Source: Scenedesmus sp. ARA3 (Eukaryota > Chlorophyta > Chlorophyceae > Sphaeropleales > Scenedesmaceae). From it: a stretch of 64,000 bases of DNA. The stretch's first letter is position 1. Every line of letters begins with the position of its first letter. This document shows, in pieces, positions 34,564 through 45,914 of this stretch. Made by a program: the position numbers and the translations under genes. Under the pieces are notes generated by a model. That model did no database searches. It had not been told where the DNA came from and worked only from the letters and a program-made list of their open reading frames with translations. Where the stretch lies: NCBI GenBank assembly GCA_004335835.1, contig RWJK01000976.1, forward strand, positions 8,880 through 72,879, given 5' to 3'.

Positions 34564-36827
34564 CGCCGGCACTTGCACCGCGCAGCACAAACTCCCTGAG
34601 CCGCAGCTCCACATCCGCCTCTGCTGCCACGGCAGGCGAGAAGGGAAAGCCAGTCAGGTGGCAGTTTGCTGGCCAGTCTGCTGGCGCCTTGAGGCCAGGC
34701 ACGACGTGGCTGCTGCACATCATGATCACGGGGATGTCTACTCCCGCTGTGTGTGCTGAGGCCAGCACTGACGCGGGCCCTTGCTTCAGCGGGGGCAGGC
34801 CCAGGCTGCTGCTGCGCCATGCGTTGATGCGGGCTGCCTCCTGCTGCCAGATGGCCCAGAAGATGAAGCTGTAGCTGGCCCGGTTCAGCCACTTCCACCT
34901 GAGGACGCATTGGCAGGCCGTTTGCAGAGGCTGTCAGCAGCAATTGAGGGCAGATTTGGCAAGGCTGGTGCAGAGAGCTGGGGTAGGGTGTGCCACAGTG
35001 AGCTGGGGTAGGGTGTGCCACAGTGAGCTGGGGTAGGGTGTGCCACAGTGAGCTGGGGTAGGGTGTGCCACAGTGAGCTGGGGTAGGGTGTGCCACAGTG
35101 AGCTGGGGTAGGGTGTGCCACAGTGAGCTGGGGTAGGGTGTGCCACAGTGAGCTGGGGTAGGGTGTGCCACAGTGAGCGGCTGCCAGCACCCGTGCATTG
35201 TAGGTTCACAATACGGGCACCCCATGCAGGTGTACACAGCCACACCCCATGCAGGTGTAACCAGGCACAAGAAGAAGACTTGTTACAGGGGGGAGCAGGT
35301 ACACCCCATGCAGGTGTAACCAGGCACACCCCATGCAGGTGTAACCAGGCACACCCCATGCAAGTGTGCACAGGCACCAGACAAGTATGGAGGCAGCCGC
35401 AGCATACATGCACAGCTGCAGCTCTGCTCAACGCTTCTCGTCACGCATCAACGCTGCACGCAGGGCGTATGCTTTGTCCCTCTGCCGCACCTGAAGGGGC
35501 TGCTGCTGATGGCCCAGGAGGGGAACTCTGCTGTGGGCATGACAGGGCCCAGGCACACAGGCACCCACGGCACTCCCAGCTTCTGGGCAGCAGACATGCT
35601 GGCAGTCAGGCTGAGCATGCCAGACAGCACCAGGCCTGCGCCCTCGCAGGCAGCAGCGGTGTCAGCCAGCACCTGCACCGCAACCAGCAACGTGCTGTTA
35701 ATGTTGAAGTTAACATGCGCAAGCTGGGTTTTGCAGGAAGCCTGGCTGGTTGTAACTGTGTTACAAAAGAATCAGCACCGGCTTTTGGGCGAGTTGTGCC
35801 CTTTGACACTTGTTGGTGCAGTGCCCAGGTGCATGGTCTGTAAAGCACAACAGATCCACCCCAACCTTGCCGTTGTACCACAAAACGACAAGTGAGCCTC
35901 TGCGCTGCTGCTGGCCTCACCTGCTCTGCGAAGCCCTTGTTGTGTGCCTCCGCCATCTGCAGCACCTTCATGATGCTGCCCTTGGCCAGCAGCTCCTGCA
36001 GGCAGTTGAGGCACGCACACAGCAAGCAGCCAGACAGTGGTCAACCTTGCGAGGCCAATTGCTCCTGTCAGTGTGCGGTTGACTGCTTGATGTGTCTGTT
36101 GTGAACGTGACATGCTGCATCTCAGTCACCTGCTTCATGCTGAAAGAGACACAACAGACACACTTGCGCTGCAGCAGTGTACAGGTCATGTGCAGGCCAT
36201 GTGGCTCCGCAGCCCCTGTGTGCTTCTGTGCACACCTGGTTCTTCTCGCCGCAGGTCATGAACATGATATGGTGAGTCTCACTCGCCTGTTCCTGCTGCA
36301 AGAGACACACTTACACTGTAGCGGTTGCACACTGTCATTTTACACTGCAGCAGGGTCCAGGTCATGTGCAGGCACGTGGCTGCGCAGCCCCTGTGTGTAC
36401 CTGGTTCTTCTTGCCGTAGATCATGAGCGTGGGGTCCCCGCTGATCTTGAAGAAGCGCAGTCTGCCCTGGCCCAGCTGCTTCACCAGCGGCTCCATGCGC
36501 TGCTCTGTGGCCAGCACCACCTCATGGCCCCGCTGCTGCAGCTCCAGCCCCAGCATCACGTACGGCTGCAGCAGCAGGCAAGGCATGGAGTGCTTGGCAT
36601 GCAGGCTGCAGCAGCTGATAACAAAACCAACAACCCGTGTGCAGGAACACTCCTGCGGTTCATCTCTGTCATACGTACGCTTGCGCTTCCATGTAGCCAT
36701 ATGCAGCGGAGACGTGCAGTCTTTGGACAGCAGTGATGGCCAGCGCTGATGTTGAGATGGAAAAGCAAGTAACCATGCGCACCTGTACATCACCCCTGCT
36801 GCCACTTGTCACAATCACTATTTTCAT
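33042..36827 (-). CDS. GT1 UDP-glycosyltransferase, sterol-glucosyltransferase-like
   Basis: Transfers sugar from a UDP donor to a lipophilic acceptor; the closest remembered relatives are UGT80-type sterol glucosyltransferases. Exons: 36827-36783, 36565-36401, 35995-35921, 35672-35491, 34898-34445, 34201-34068, 33899-33841, 33587-33475, a micro-exon near 33306-33350, and 33203-33042, about 470 residues. The N-terminal Rossmann start is MKIVIVTSGSRGDVQ with PYVMLGLELQQRGHEVVLAT. Later come FFKISGDPTLMIYGKKNQ, APLYLGFGSMPAPDPKAL, AVLVAGWSELES and HAPHDWLLPR. The donor-binding loop reads CAAVVHHCGVGTCGAVLRAG-like, with Cys replacing Gly and Thr of the usual HHGGAGTT, then PVMLDQPFQAARL. The micro-exon can be read as LRELSERL (AAG acceptor) or LVEAAGA (CAG acceptor, GTCAGA donor). 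No transit peptide is evident, suggesting a cytosolic or membrane-associated site. Confidence 0.85.
34976..35175. repeat. 25-bp minisatellite, 8 exact units, in a glucosyltransferase intron
   Basis: Unit agctggggtagggtgtgcca plus cagtg, eight times without change, filling exactly 200 bp. It lies in the intron between 34898 and 35491. There are no spacers, so it is not a CRISPR array. Confidence 0.97.
35218..35376. repeat. Second 25-bp minisatellite, about 5 units
   Basis: Unit caccccatgcaggtgtaacc plus aggca at 35218, 35243, 35302, 35327 and 35352, interrupted once at 35268-35301. The period is the same as the neighbouring array, although the sequences are unrelated. Confidence 0.9.
36144..36433. 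repeat. Duplicated exon-end/donor segment in a glucosyltransferase intron
   Basis: The segment covering the end of the second exon, its donor and the start of the intron (about 36300-36433) is present again, diverged, at 36144-36272. The copy would read FMTCGEKNQ in place of LMIYGKKNQ and keeps a GT donor, but it is not needed for the reading frame. Confidence 0.75.
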
Positions 36828-37910
36828 GGCTTCCAGACTGCTGCACAGTGATGATACACGTGTGTGCACAGCACTGCCCAGGAATGGTTGCCTTGCAGCA
36901 GACGTCTGTTTGCGTGAGTTGGCTAGTCCTGGCACGTGTGACCTTCCTATACTATCTTGTTAAAGCGATCGACGGATGACAGTAGCACACGACTGCTCCA
37001 CAAGAATCATATTCTGCTTTCCCAGGGTGCTTCTGCTGCTGCAGGTGTCAGGGCAACGGAGAGACAGGCATGCGGCCTTCGGCAGTTTTTTTTTTTTTGA
37101 AAAAGTGTTGTCAGGTGCGTTTGATTCAGCAGGGCAGTGATGTGTTTGACCTGGAAGAGGATCGGAGGCATGCAGTTTGACCTGTTCCCGTACTTGATCG
37201 ACAAAGGCATCTTCAAACAAAGACGTTGAGCAGACTTTTTTTATTTGTAAGGCCGATCAGTACTGTTCGGCAAGTTGCCGACGGCAACCTTGTTCTTGTG
37301 ACTACGAACATGGAAACCCTTCCTAGCCCGCAAGCGGGTGACCAGCTCCTGCCATCAACGCTTGAGATGTACGTTCACCAACATCTTTCGATCGTGTTGT
37401 CTGAGGCATACCGCGGTACGGCAGCAAAGAAGGCGGGAGATGCCTGATTCTATGCGGAGACGGGTCATGATCCCCTCGTCAGCCCCTTCGTCCAGCAGAA
37501 TCTGCACATACTTGCAGCTGAGCAGCACCACCTTAGTTATTCAATGTGCGCGGCAGAAGACGATCACGAATAGCACAGCCGCGACACACCCCGTCCTGTG
37601 CATGTACTGGCCCTCAACTGGTTTGAAGCAACGAGGAAAGGGTGCCTGCGACCAAAATTCACAGTGAGTAAGCAGGGCTTCGTTTGTAGCTGCTGTCGAA
37701 GCGTAGCATGCGCTTGTCTGGTGCCCTAGCAAGAGTGGGTTGGCATCGCCAGCAGCGGCAGCAGCAGCAGTCAGTGAGTGTACTGTCACCGGCAGCAGGA
37801 GCTGCAGCAACACCAGTTCAACGTTTGAAAGAGGCTAGTCTACGTCACAACCCTCATATTAAGAGCTGTTACTGATTTTGTTGTGTGTGTTGGCTTCTGC
37901 TGGCACAGAC
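36828..37910. other. Divergent intergenic region between glucosyltransferase and esterase-CBM gene
   Basis: About 1.08 kb that should hold both promoters. A plus-strand frame from ATG 37310 (METLPSPQAGDQLLPSTLEM, 45 codons, stop 37447) has ordinary composition but no partner exon or known domain. A 13-nt T run lies at 37086-37098. Confidence 0.5.
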
Positions 37911-40900
37911 ATGCAGTCGCTGCGACCATGCAGGCACATGCAGCGGCAGTGCATGCCACCCCTACGCGGCCCTGCCCAGACAGTACAGCCCATGAAGCAG
38001 CACTCCGCGCCCTGCAGCTGCATACGCAACAGCAGTACAAAGGGAGCCGGTAGACTTGGTCAGCAGCGCCAGCCTGCACCTCTGGGATGCCTGCCAGCAG
38101 CGGCAGCAGCAAACAGCCCAGCTGAAACGACCTCCGCCCCACACACGGTGGGTGATATGCTTTGTGCAGACATGGCATGCCGGAAATGAGCAGCCAGGCG
38201 CATTCCAACCGCCCATTTCAAACAGCAGGCTATTCTAATAATCAAATTGAAGTCAGGCTGCACAGTGTGTATGCATCACATCAGCTGTCCACATGCTAGC
38301 AGCACTGCAGCAGCCACCAGCAGCTGCATGCATCAGGCACTGTGCAACTGCAGCAGTGGGCTGCTGGGCAGGTTTGGGCCTCACAACAGCTCTCTGCTGT
38401 GCTGCAGGATGCAGCAGACGCAGCAGCTGGCGCTGCAGCCCCGGTTGACCCAGCAGGCTACAACTGCTGGCAGCTGCTGCGCCGCACTGCGCTGGAGGGC
38501 GGTGTGCTGCAGGTGTTCAGCTGGGAGGGGGAGCGCTGCCTCAGGATATGGCTGCCGCCAGGTGACACAGCAGCACCACCAGCAGCAGTAGCAGCAGCAG
38601 CAGCAGAAGCAGTAGGCTGCAATACACCAGCAGCTTTGTTCACTGACAGGCAGCCAGAGTGGAGTACATGCAGCGGTGACTGCAAATGGCGCAAGCAGCA
38701 CAGGCAGGGCTGCTGCTTTGCATGTTGGTTTCACTGCATTGCTGCTGGAGCTGGAGTCTAGCCTGCTTGCTATGCGGGCCCAGTCCCAAGTGCTGCGCAA
38801 TGCTGTGGTTTAACACTTGTCACCAGACCAAGGAAGTGCTGCCACCTGACCACATGTCGTAATGGCTGTCATTGTGTGTTGTTTGCCAACACGTAGGCTA
38901 CAGTGTCATTGACGCAACAAGGCAGCCCTACCCTGTGCTGTACCTCAACGACGGCCAAAACCTGTTTGGCGACGTCCCCACAATGTCAGGCGCCAGCTGG
39001 TGTGCGGCACAGGCAGCAGCGCAGCTCATAGGCTGCGGGCAGCTGCCGCCGTTTTTGATTGTCGGCATCGACCATGCTGGCGCGCTGCGCAGTTACGAGT
39101 ACACGCCCTGCACGCCAGGCACAGGCCCTGAGGGCTTCAGGTGAGGCAGCGCTGCTGCAGGGCTGTGGGAAGTGTCGGCCGACACCAACAAAAGCAGTGC
39201 CTGCCATCATGCCTCTCTGGTATGCAGAAGTCTTTGTTTTCTGCAGGAATCTCTTTTGAGCTGTCATGTTGCTGACAGCAGCATGCAGCTGCAATCCCTT
39301 GCTGTACCTGGCTGAAACATGAGGAAACGTCATCTGAACGACTGAAGCTCGTAGCACAGTGTACTGCTGCAATCCCGCCTGTGACGCGCGCGCTGTGTGC
39401 AACGTCACCCCTCGTGCCGCAGGTCTGACGCCTCCGAGTGGCCGGGTGGTGGCGTCAGCGCCTACCTGGACCGCCTCCGTGATGAAGTTGTGCCCTGGGT
39501 GGCAGCAAACTTTGCAGTCAGCCGCGAGCCGCAGGGTATGGCCTTTGGCGGCAGCAGCTTTGGCGGCATCGCGGCGCTGGTGGAGGGCATGAGGGGTGGC
39601 AATGGCTGCGGCTTTGGGGCGCTGCTGGTGGAGAGCCCCAGCCTGTGGATTGGGGACCCGGAGCCAGAGACGTTCCTGAAGGTGAGCTACGGTCTACTCT
39701 TCAACATGGCTTCAAGAAAGCGAAGCAGTCTGCATGCACATGCATGCACGCAGTGCTGGTGGAGAGCCCCAGCCTGTGAATCAGGCAGGCTGAGCCGGAA
39801 ACCGTCCTGCAGGTGGGGGCGAACGATGCTACATATGCTATGGTAACAGCCGTGTGCCTGTTGCTCTTGTTCAACCACTGCACAAACAGGCCTGCTGTTG
39901 GCCGGGGCACAAGTAGCAGGAACAGCATCTGATGTTTGCTGCGCGGTCTCTGCCGCCTATCCTGAGCACCGCCGCACCACTCTTGAATGTGGCCCCGGCT
40001 GCTGCATCATCTGCATATCTTCCAGCAGGAGGCGCGCTGGGCTGCCATGGGCCTCGGCCGCCCCGCATCCACCCAAACATGAGGGAATGAGACAGCTCTT
40101 GGTCTGCTGCTGCCGTAACTGATACAGTATCAGTGATACTGCCTGCGCCGCTCTTTGCAGGAGCTGCTGGCTTACAAGTGCGTGTCTGCCTCGGCATGGG
40201 CGGCAAGGAGTTCTCAGACACAAACTGAACACTTGTGCCTCGTCGCTGACCACTTGTGTGTCACCACACTCTGCTTGCGCCTTGCAGGAGGTGCTTGCCT
40301 ACAAGGGCACCTGGCCTCAGCGCGTCTACCTAGGCATGGGCGGCAAGGAGTTTTCAGGCACGCGAGCGGGCGCAGACACCAAGCGTGACGCCCTGTTCCC
40401 CGCCTACCTGGCCAGCCTCAGCAACAGCCTGGCAGCCTCAGGCCTGGGGCCTGACAGGCTGGCCTGTGCTGTTGAGCCGCAGCATGGCCACACAGAGTCT
40501 GCCTGGGCTGCGCGGCTGCCTGCAGCGCTGCAGTTTGTGGGTGGCGGCTGGTGGCAGGCGTGGGAGGCGCGCTACAGCGCCGACCTGTTTTTCACGGTGC
40601 CGCGCAGGTGCGGCTGCTGTTGATGCTGCTTGCTGGTGACAACTGCGGTTATTGGGACGCCTGCACAACATGCAGGAGCAATGCAGAGGGCAGCATGCTG
40701 AGCATGTTGTGATGGGCTTGTGCTGCTCTAGCTCTTGCAAATCGTATGTTTGTAAAGCCTCTGTAGGCGCAACCAAGAGTGGTTTTGCCACCAACCTTCA
40801 AACACATAGCAGCACCTTCGTCATCGAATGAAACTCCAAGAGTGCCTGTGCAGCATGTTACGTGTGGCTTTCCTGTGCGCTCTCCTGTGCAGGCTGAAGG

Positions 40901-42632
40901 CTGGGGCATCAGGCCAGCTGCTGTTCCTCAACAAGCACAACAGCCACACCTTGGCAGACGTGCCAGGAGGCGTGACACTTACCATGGGCTTCAATGGCTG
41001 GAAGGACACGCAGACGCTGCCCATGCAGCCGGCAGGGGAGGTGCAGCGCTTGCGCCTGCAGCCACCCCAGCAGCAGCAGCAGCAGCAGGGACTGGCGCTG
41101 TCAGACAGTGAGCAGCAGCATGCAGGCGCGCAGCACAGCACATTGAGCAACAGCAGTGGCAACAGCAGCAAGGCCGATGGTTGTGAGAGGCAGCAAGCCG
41201 TCCGGAAGCAACCTGTGGTGAGTGACGCTGGCAGCAGCCTTGGCCAGCATGACTTGCTCCAAGCCGGGTTGCACTCGTATGGTTTGTTGGTATATGTTTG
41301 CGTGCTTTGCCAGCTGCCTTCTTTTCGCTTGCATCGACTTGAGCCTGCAGCGGCGAGATCAGTGCATTTATGCACATGCTGCAGTGGCATCTCCAAGTCA
41401 CCAGTTGTTCCCCAGCTGCTGAACACTCACTGAACACAAACCATTCTGCACTGGTTCTTGCTGCAGGCCAGCACTGGCCTGAGTGCCGCCAGTGGTGATT
41501 GGTTCGTGGTGCAGCTGCCCCACCTGCCTGCCAGCTGCTACGAGGTCAACTTTGTGTTCAGCGATGAGGCGGGCGCCACGTATGACAATGCGGGCGGCGC
41601 TGACTTCTACCTGCCTGTGCGCCAGCCTGAGCCGCTGCAGGTGAGTGGCTGCTGCAGAGTGTGACAACAATGACACTTCAAGGAACCCACAGCTGGCGAA
41701 CCTGCAGAATAGCTTGCATCTTCCGCTTGCCCATCGACCACATGGCTGCAGGACTGTTGCGCAATCATCAGTGCGGCGACCTCATGTCACCAGGTCATGC
41801 GCAAGCATCACCTGTGAATGTGGCAAGGTACTGTGCCTGACCTGCGCATACCCAAGAACGCACGGCAGGTCGCTCAAGTGACAGGTGTCGTCCCCTGCTT
41901 CATGCCTGGAGCCACACACGCGCAACTCACCATTACCTCTCGTCCTCACCCTGGCATGCGTGGCTGCCCGGTGTGCCTTTGCAGGAGTACACATGTCCAC
42001 CACCGAACGCCGCCCCCAGCAGAGCAGAGCGCGGCCAAGCCACAGTGGCTGCTGCTGCCGCCCTGGCAGGAGAAGCATACGCTGACGTCATCGCTGCTGC
42101 CACAGCACAAGCCGCCGGCCCGGCAGACGAGCAGGCCGCAGCAGCCGCTGCTTCGTGCCACCTGTTCTTCAGCATGCCGCCTGTGCCTGTGGCTGGTGCT
42201 GCTGCCACGCTGTACGTGAACAGGGCCCGGCTGCAGGGTGGTCTGGGGGAGGCGCCCAACGTGAAGCTCAGCATCGGCTTCAACGACTGGCAGATGGGCC
42301 ACCAGACGGTGAGCGCACACAGGCCTCTGTGCAGCTGCTGGTTGGTGTGTGGTTTGGCTTCTGTCTGTGATGCTGCTGGGCCGACGCCAGCCTGCAGTTG
42401 GTAGCTGAACTTTGAGCTGCTTGGGCAGGGCATCAGCAAGCCTGCTGTGATGATGTTGCACCTGTACCCCGCAGGTGCATGACGTGGCAGCTGTACTTAG
42501 CCCTCCATTGCCAAGCGCAACCTGCACAACATGCGGCCATCGCTACAAGCGAGCTGAACGTCACCTTCCGCTGCTGACACGGCTACCACAGAACCAGCAC
42601 CAAGTTGCAAGCTCAGCTGCCTCTGTCACCTC

Positions 42633-42670
<38 letters not shown>

Positions 42671-45600
42671 TCTTTGCCAGGTCGACCTGAAGCCCACCAG
42701 CCTGTGGCGTGGTGAGGGCCTGGACTGGTGGAGTGCACGTGTGGCGGTGCCAGGGGAGGCAGTGCTGGCCAGCCTGTGCTTCACAGCAGAGTGGAACGGG
42801 GAGCAGGCCTGGGACAACAACTGGGGTGAGCGGACGGCTGGCAGCTGCTGCACTGCTGCACGAGAGCATGGGGGTGCGAAACAGCGGCTGCATGTTCTAT
42901 TGCATTGAGCTCACGTGCTGGATGCGCACGTCGCAACTTGCGGTGGAAGTGGCAGCGCTGTTGCTGATTCGGCCAGTTGCATGCCCGCTGTGAGTGCAAG
43001 TCTGCTGCATTCCCTGACGCCTGCATGACATGTTGAGCGCCACGGGCGGTCTGTTGACTGGACCACCCATCCGAGTTCCCAACTAAATGCCTTGGTGTCT
43101 GCAGGAGACGACTACCAGCTGCCTGTCAGGTCGCCTGCGGCTGCAGCAGCGGCCACAGCAGCAGAGGCAGCGCTGCTAGCCGCAGATGGCGTGCCAGCAT
43201 CCTCTCTGTCTCTGCTCGATGCTGCTGACTTTAATTCAAGCAGCAGCAGCCATACCAACAGCGCCCGCATCACCCCTCCAGGCTTTACAGTGCGCGAGGT
43301 TGAGTCCAGCCTATCCATACCGCATGCTGAGGGCACACTCGAGATCCTGGAGCTCCGCAAGCGCAGCAGCGGCGGCAGCAGTGGCAGCAGCGGCGGCAGC
43401 AGCAGCAGGCAGCGCTGGTGGGATGAGAAGCGTGTGAGGGTGTGGCTGCCGCCAGGGTTCAACGCTGAGGCTGCCCCACCAGGCGGCTGGCCAGCACTGC
43501 TGATGTGCGACGGCCAGGTGAGGCAAGACACCACATGCAGCAGTCACGCCTTCCTTGTGTCAGCACTGCTTGAAGCTTCAACAAGGCTGCAGCTCATCAC
43601 CCCTATGTGCCTTCAGTCCAGCAGTGTCAACTGTAGCACTGACTGCATTGCTTCCTTCACACCTGCTCTGCAGCATGAGAAGGCTTCTTGCTTACAGCAG
43701 CAATACCTGCAGCTCATCACCCCTCTGTGCCTTCAGTCCAGCAGTGTCAACTGTAGCACTGACCGCATTGCTGCTTTGGCCTTGCCGCAGAACATGTTTG
43801 AGGACCATCTCGCTCACCAGGTGAGGCGGCCTGACTGCTTGCAGCTGGCTTGCAGCTGGCTTGCAGCTGGCTTGCAGCCTGCAGTGTTGTGAACACTTGT
43901 ACACGTCGTGACTGTACATCCTCTGCACACTGCTGTGTTGGTGCTGCGTACTGCACGGAGATTGACTCCAGACAGCAGCGGGCTGTCACATGTGCATCTG
44001 CTGTCACATGTGCATCTGCTGTCACATGTGCATCTGCTGTCACATGTGCATCTGCTGTCACATGTGCATCTGCTGTCACATGTGCATCTGCTGAACCATC
44101 CTGCTGCTCTCTTTAATTTCAATGCCTTCTGAGCTTGCCTCCCTCCTGTTGCTGCCTCTGCCTGTCAGGGTGTGTCCTGGCACTTGGGCTACGCTGCCTC
44201 GGGCTGCATCTCAGCGGGGCTCATCCCGCCGTGCGTGTGCATTGCCATCGACAGCGCAGGGCCCTACAGGTGGGCTGGCCACAGCGCCTACAGGCAGACC
44301 TGCCAAGCGCCCAAATCAGGCGCAAGTGCAGCCAGCATTTGCATGTCTGTGTTGCACGTGTGGCAGCAGGTTGTCTATGCGCTACAGGAGGTTCCTTTGG
44401 CGCATTGTTACATGGCAGACATCAGCTGTTCATATCTTACCTAGTGGGCAGGAACACCAAGGCATATGCGGCGGCCTCCAACATGCAAATGCAATCGCTG
44501 CTGATCCTGCAACCTACCCTGGCCCCTCCCTGCAACGCTGTACACATGTGTCAGCAATGATACTGGAGATCATCACCAGAGTAGCATCACCGCTGCAAAC
44601 CTTAACCTTTGCCCCGCCTCGCCTCCCCCTGCCCCGCCTGCCCCCTCCCTCCCGCCAGGTCGTACAGCTACCTGCCCTTCCCGCCAGGCACAGGCGAGGG
44701 AGGCTTCAGGGGAGATGCCGCACGCTGGCCGGGTGGCGGTGCACACGACTTCCTCATGCGCATCACACACGAGCTGCTGCCCATGCTGCAGCAGCGCTAC
44801 GGCCTGGCACAGGTAAAGTGCGGCGCAACTGTGCATGCACACGTGATGCCGCTGTCATGCCTGCCCACGACTGCCTCAGATGACCTGCACAGCCAGCTGC
44901 AGCTTCGTCGGTCCTCTTCCATAGGCAGAGAGGGTGCCGACATTGTGTTGGCTGCTGTGTGCAGGACTCGTCCCGGCTGGCGTTTGGTGGCGGCTCGTTT
45001 GCTGGCGTGACTGCGCTGCTGGCCGCCACCAGCCTGCCGCACGTGTTTGGTGGCGTGCTGGTGGAGAGCCCCAGCCTGTGGGTGGGAGAGGGCCGATTCC
45101 TGGGGGTGAGGCGAGACCTACACCTGTGTGTGCCCAGGAGCCTTCAATCTGATCCGAACTGACTGCACTGTAATGTGATGGTAAAAACAGTTTCTGAGGT
45201 AGCCACAGAGACTGCAACAGTTTGGTCTGTTCATGCAGGCAGGCAAACAACACCACCACTGTAATGATACATGCGCATGTGCACACACAATGCATATTGC
45301 TTTCCAAAAGTTATGGCAGGTGCTGTTGGCTTGTCGTAAGTGTAGCTGTGCATGTGATCCCCTGCAGGACCTGGCGTCCTACTCTGGGCGGCTGCCTGAG
45401 CGGCTGAGCCTGGGCTGCGGCACGCTGGAGTACAGCGCAACACGCGACCATGACAGGCCAGATGTGGATGCGCTGCTGCTGCATGTGAGGCCGCTGACAG
45501 TTTTCAGCGCTACATCACTGCATCTTGAGATGCAGCTGGCAGCAGGATGTGCTGATATCAAGCGCGACTGACAAAGGCCCCGCACACATGATAATAGAGG

Positions 45601-45914
45601 CACGCGACCTGTACTACGGCTGGGGAAGATTGCTGGCGCATGAGGACAAGCATCACACATGTATTATGAGCATTGCTGCTGTCTGCTGGCCTGCCTGCAT
45701 GCTGTGCTGCATCGACACCTCCTGCCTCCATGCTGCCCGCCTGCCCCTGCAGCAATACCACGAGGCGGCGCGGCTGCTGCAGGAGCGCGGCCTGCGCGGC
45801 CCCAGCCGGCTCAAGTTCCTGGTGGAGGAGGGTGCAGGGCACCACGAGGGGGCCTGGCGCTGGCGGCTGAGCGGCGCGCTGCAGTTCCTGGCGCACGGCT
45901 GGTGGGACAGCTGA
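37911..45914 (+). CDS. Dual esterase with two starch-binding (CBM25/53-like) modules
   Basis: Sixteen exons join exactly in phase to 1099 residues: 37911-38147, 38408-38561, 38897-39140, 39423-39681, 40288-40607, 40893-41217, 41467-41640, 41985-42308, 42681-42825, 43105-43517, 43791-43820, 44169-44269, 44659-44812, 44965-45105, 45368-45484, 45753-45914. Residues 1-79 are a basic Ser/Ala/Pro leader, probably for the plastid. Residues about 105-400 form an esterase-D-like alpha/beta hydrolase: YLNDGQNLF, nucleophile elbow GSSFGG with Ser257, LLVESPSLWIG, and His366 in QHGHTESAW. Two modules resemble CBM53 of starch synthase III. The first has MGFNGWK and YDNAGGADFYLPV, with a Gln/Ser insert at about 460-510. 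The second has IGFNDWQ, WDNNWG and DDYQLPV. A second esterase fills about 775-1099: LLMCDGQNMF, GGSFAG with Ser971, VLVESPSLWVG and His1076 in GHHEGAW. Both halves keep nucleophile and His. The substrate is unknown; a starch-bound ester is the simplest inference. Confidence 0.88.
39752..40222 (+). pseudogene. Decayed duplicate exon pieces inside an esterase-CBM intron
   Basis: Inside the intron 39682-40287, positions 39752-39812 copy the end of the preceding exon (LVESPSL block) but carry an in-frame TGA. Positions 40159-40222 copy the start of the following exon (ELLAYK, then the GMGGKEFS coding stretch out of frame), complete with a TTTGCAG acceptor. Together they look like a tandem duplication of the exon-intron-exon unit that has since decayed. 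Confidence 0.8.
43587..43772. repeat. 66-bp direct repeat, 120-bp period, in an esterase-CBM intron
   Basis: ctgcagctcatcacccct and the following 48 bases occur at 43587-43652 and again at 43707-43772 with two mismatches. The second copy lies about 20 bp before the acceptor of the 30-nt exon 43791-43820. Confidence 0.93.
43985..44092. repeat. 18-bp unit x6 in an esterase-CBM intron
   Basis: gtcacatgtgcatctgct is repeated six times exactly (108 bp). Each unit contains the palindrome CACATGTG. Confidence 0.98.

Noticed and set aside
34976..35175. CRISPR-like regular array
   Set aside because: Repeats are head to tail with no unique spacers, in a eukaryotic intron.
34524..35270. Minus-strand frame with 25-residue repeats resembling a repeat protein
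   Set aside because: A 25-bp minisatellite read in rotating frames. It lies in an intron of the glucosyltransferase and is not a designed repeat protein.
42476..42560. Possible extra exon beginning GCAG|GTGCATGAC in the es terase-CBM gene
   Set aside because: Including it would break the CBM module between GFNDWQMGHQT and VDLKPTSLW, which join directly in phase.
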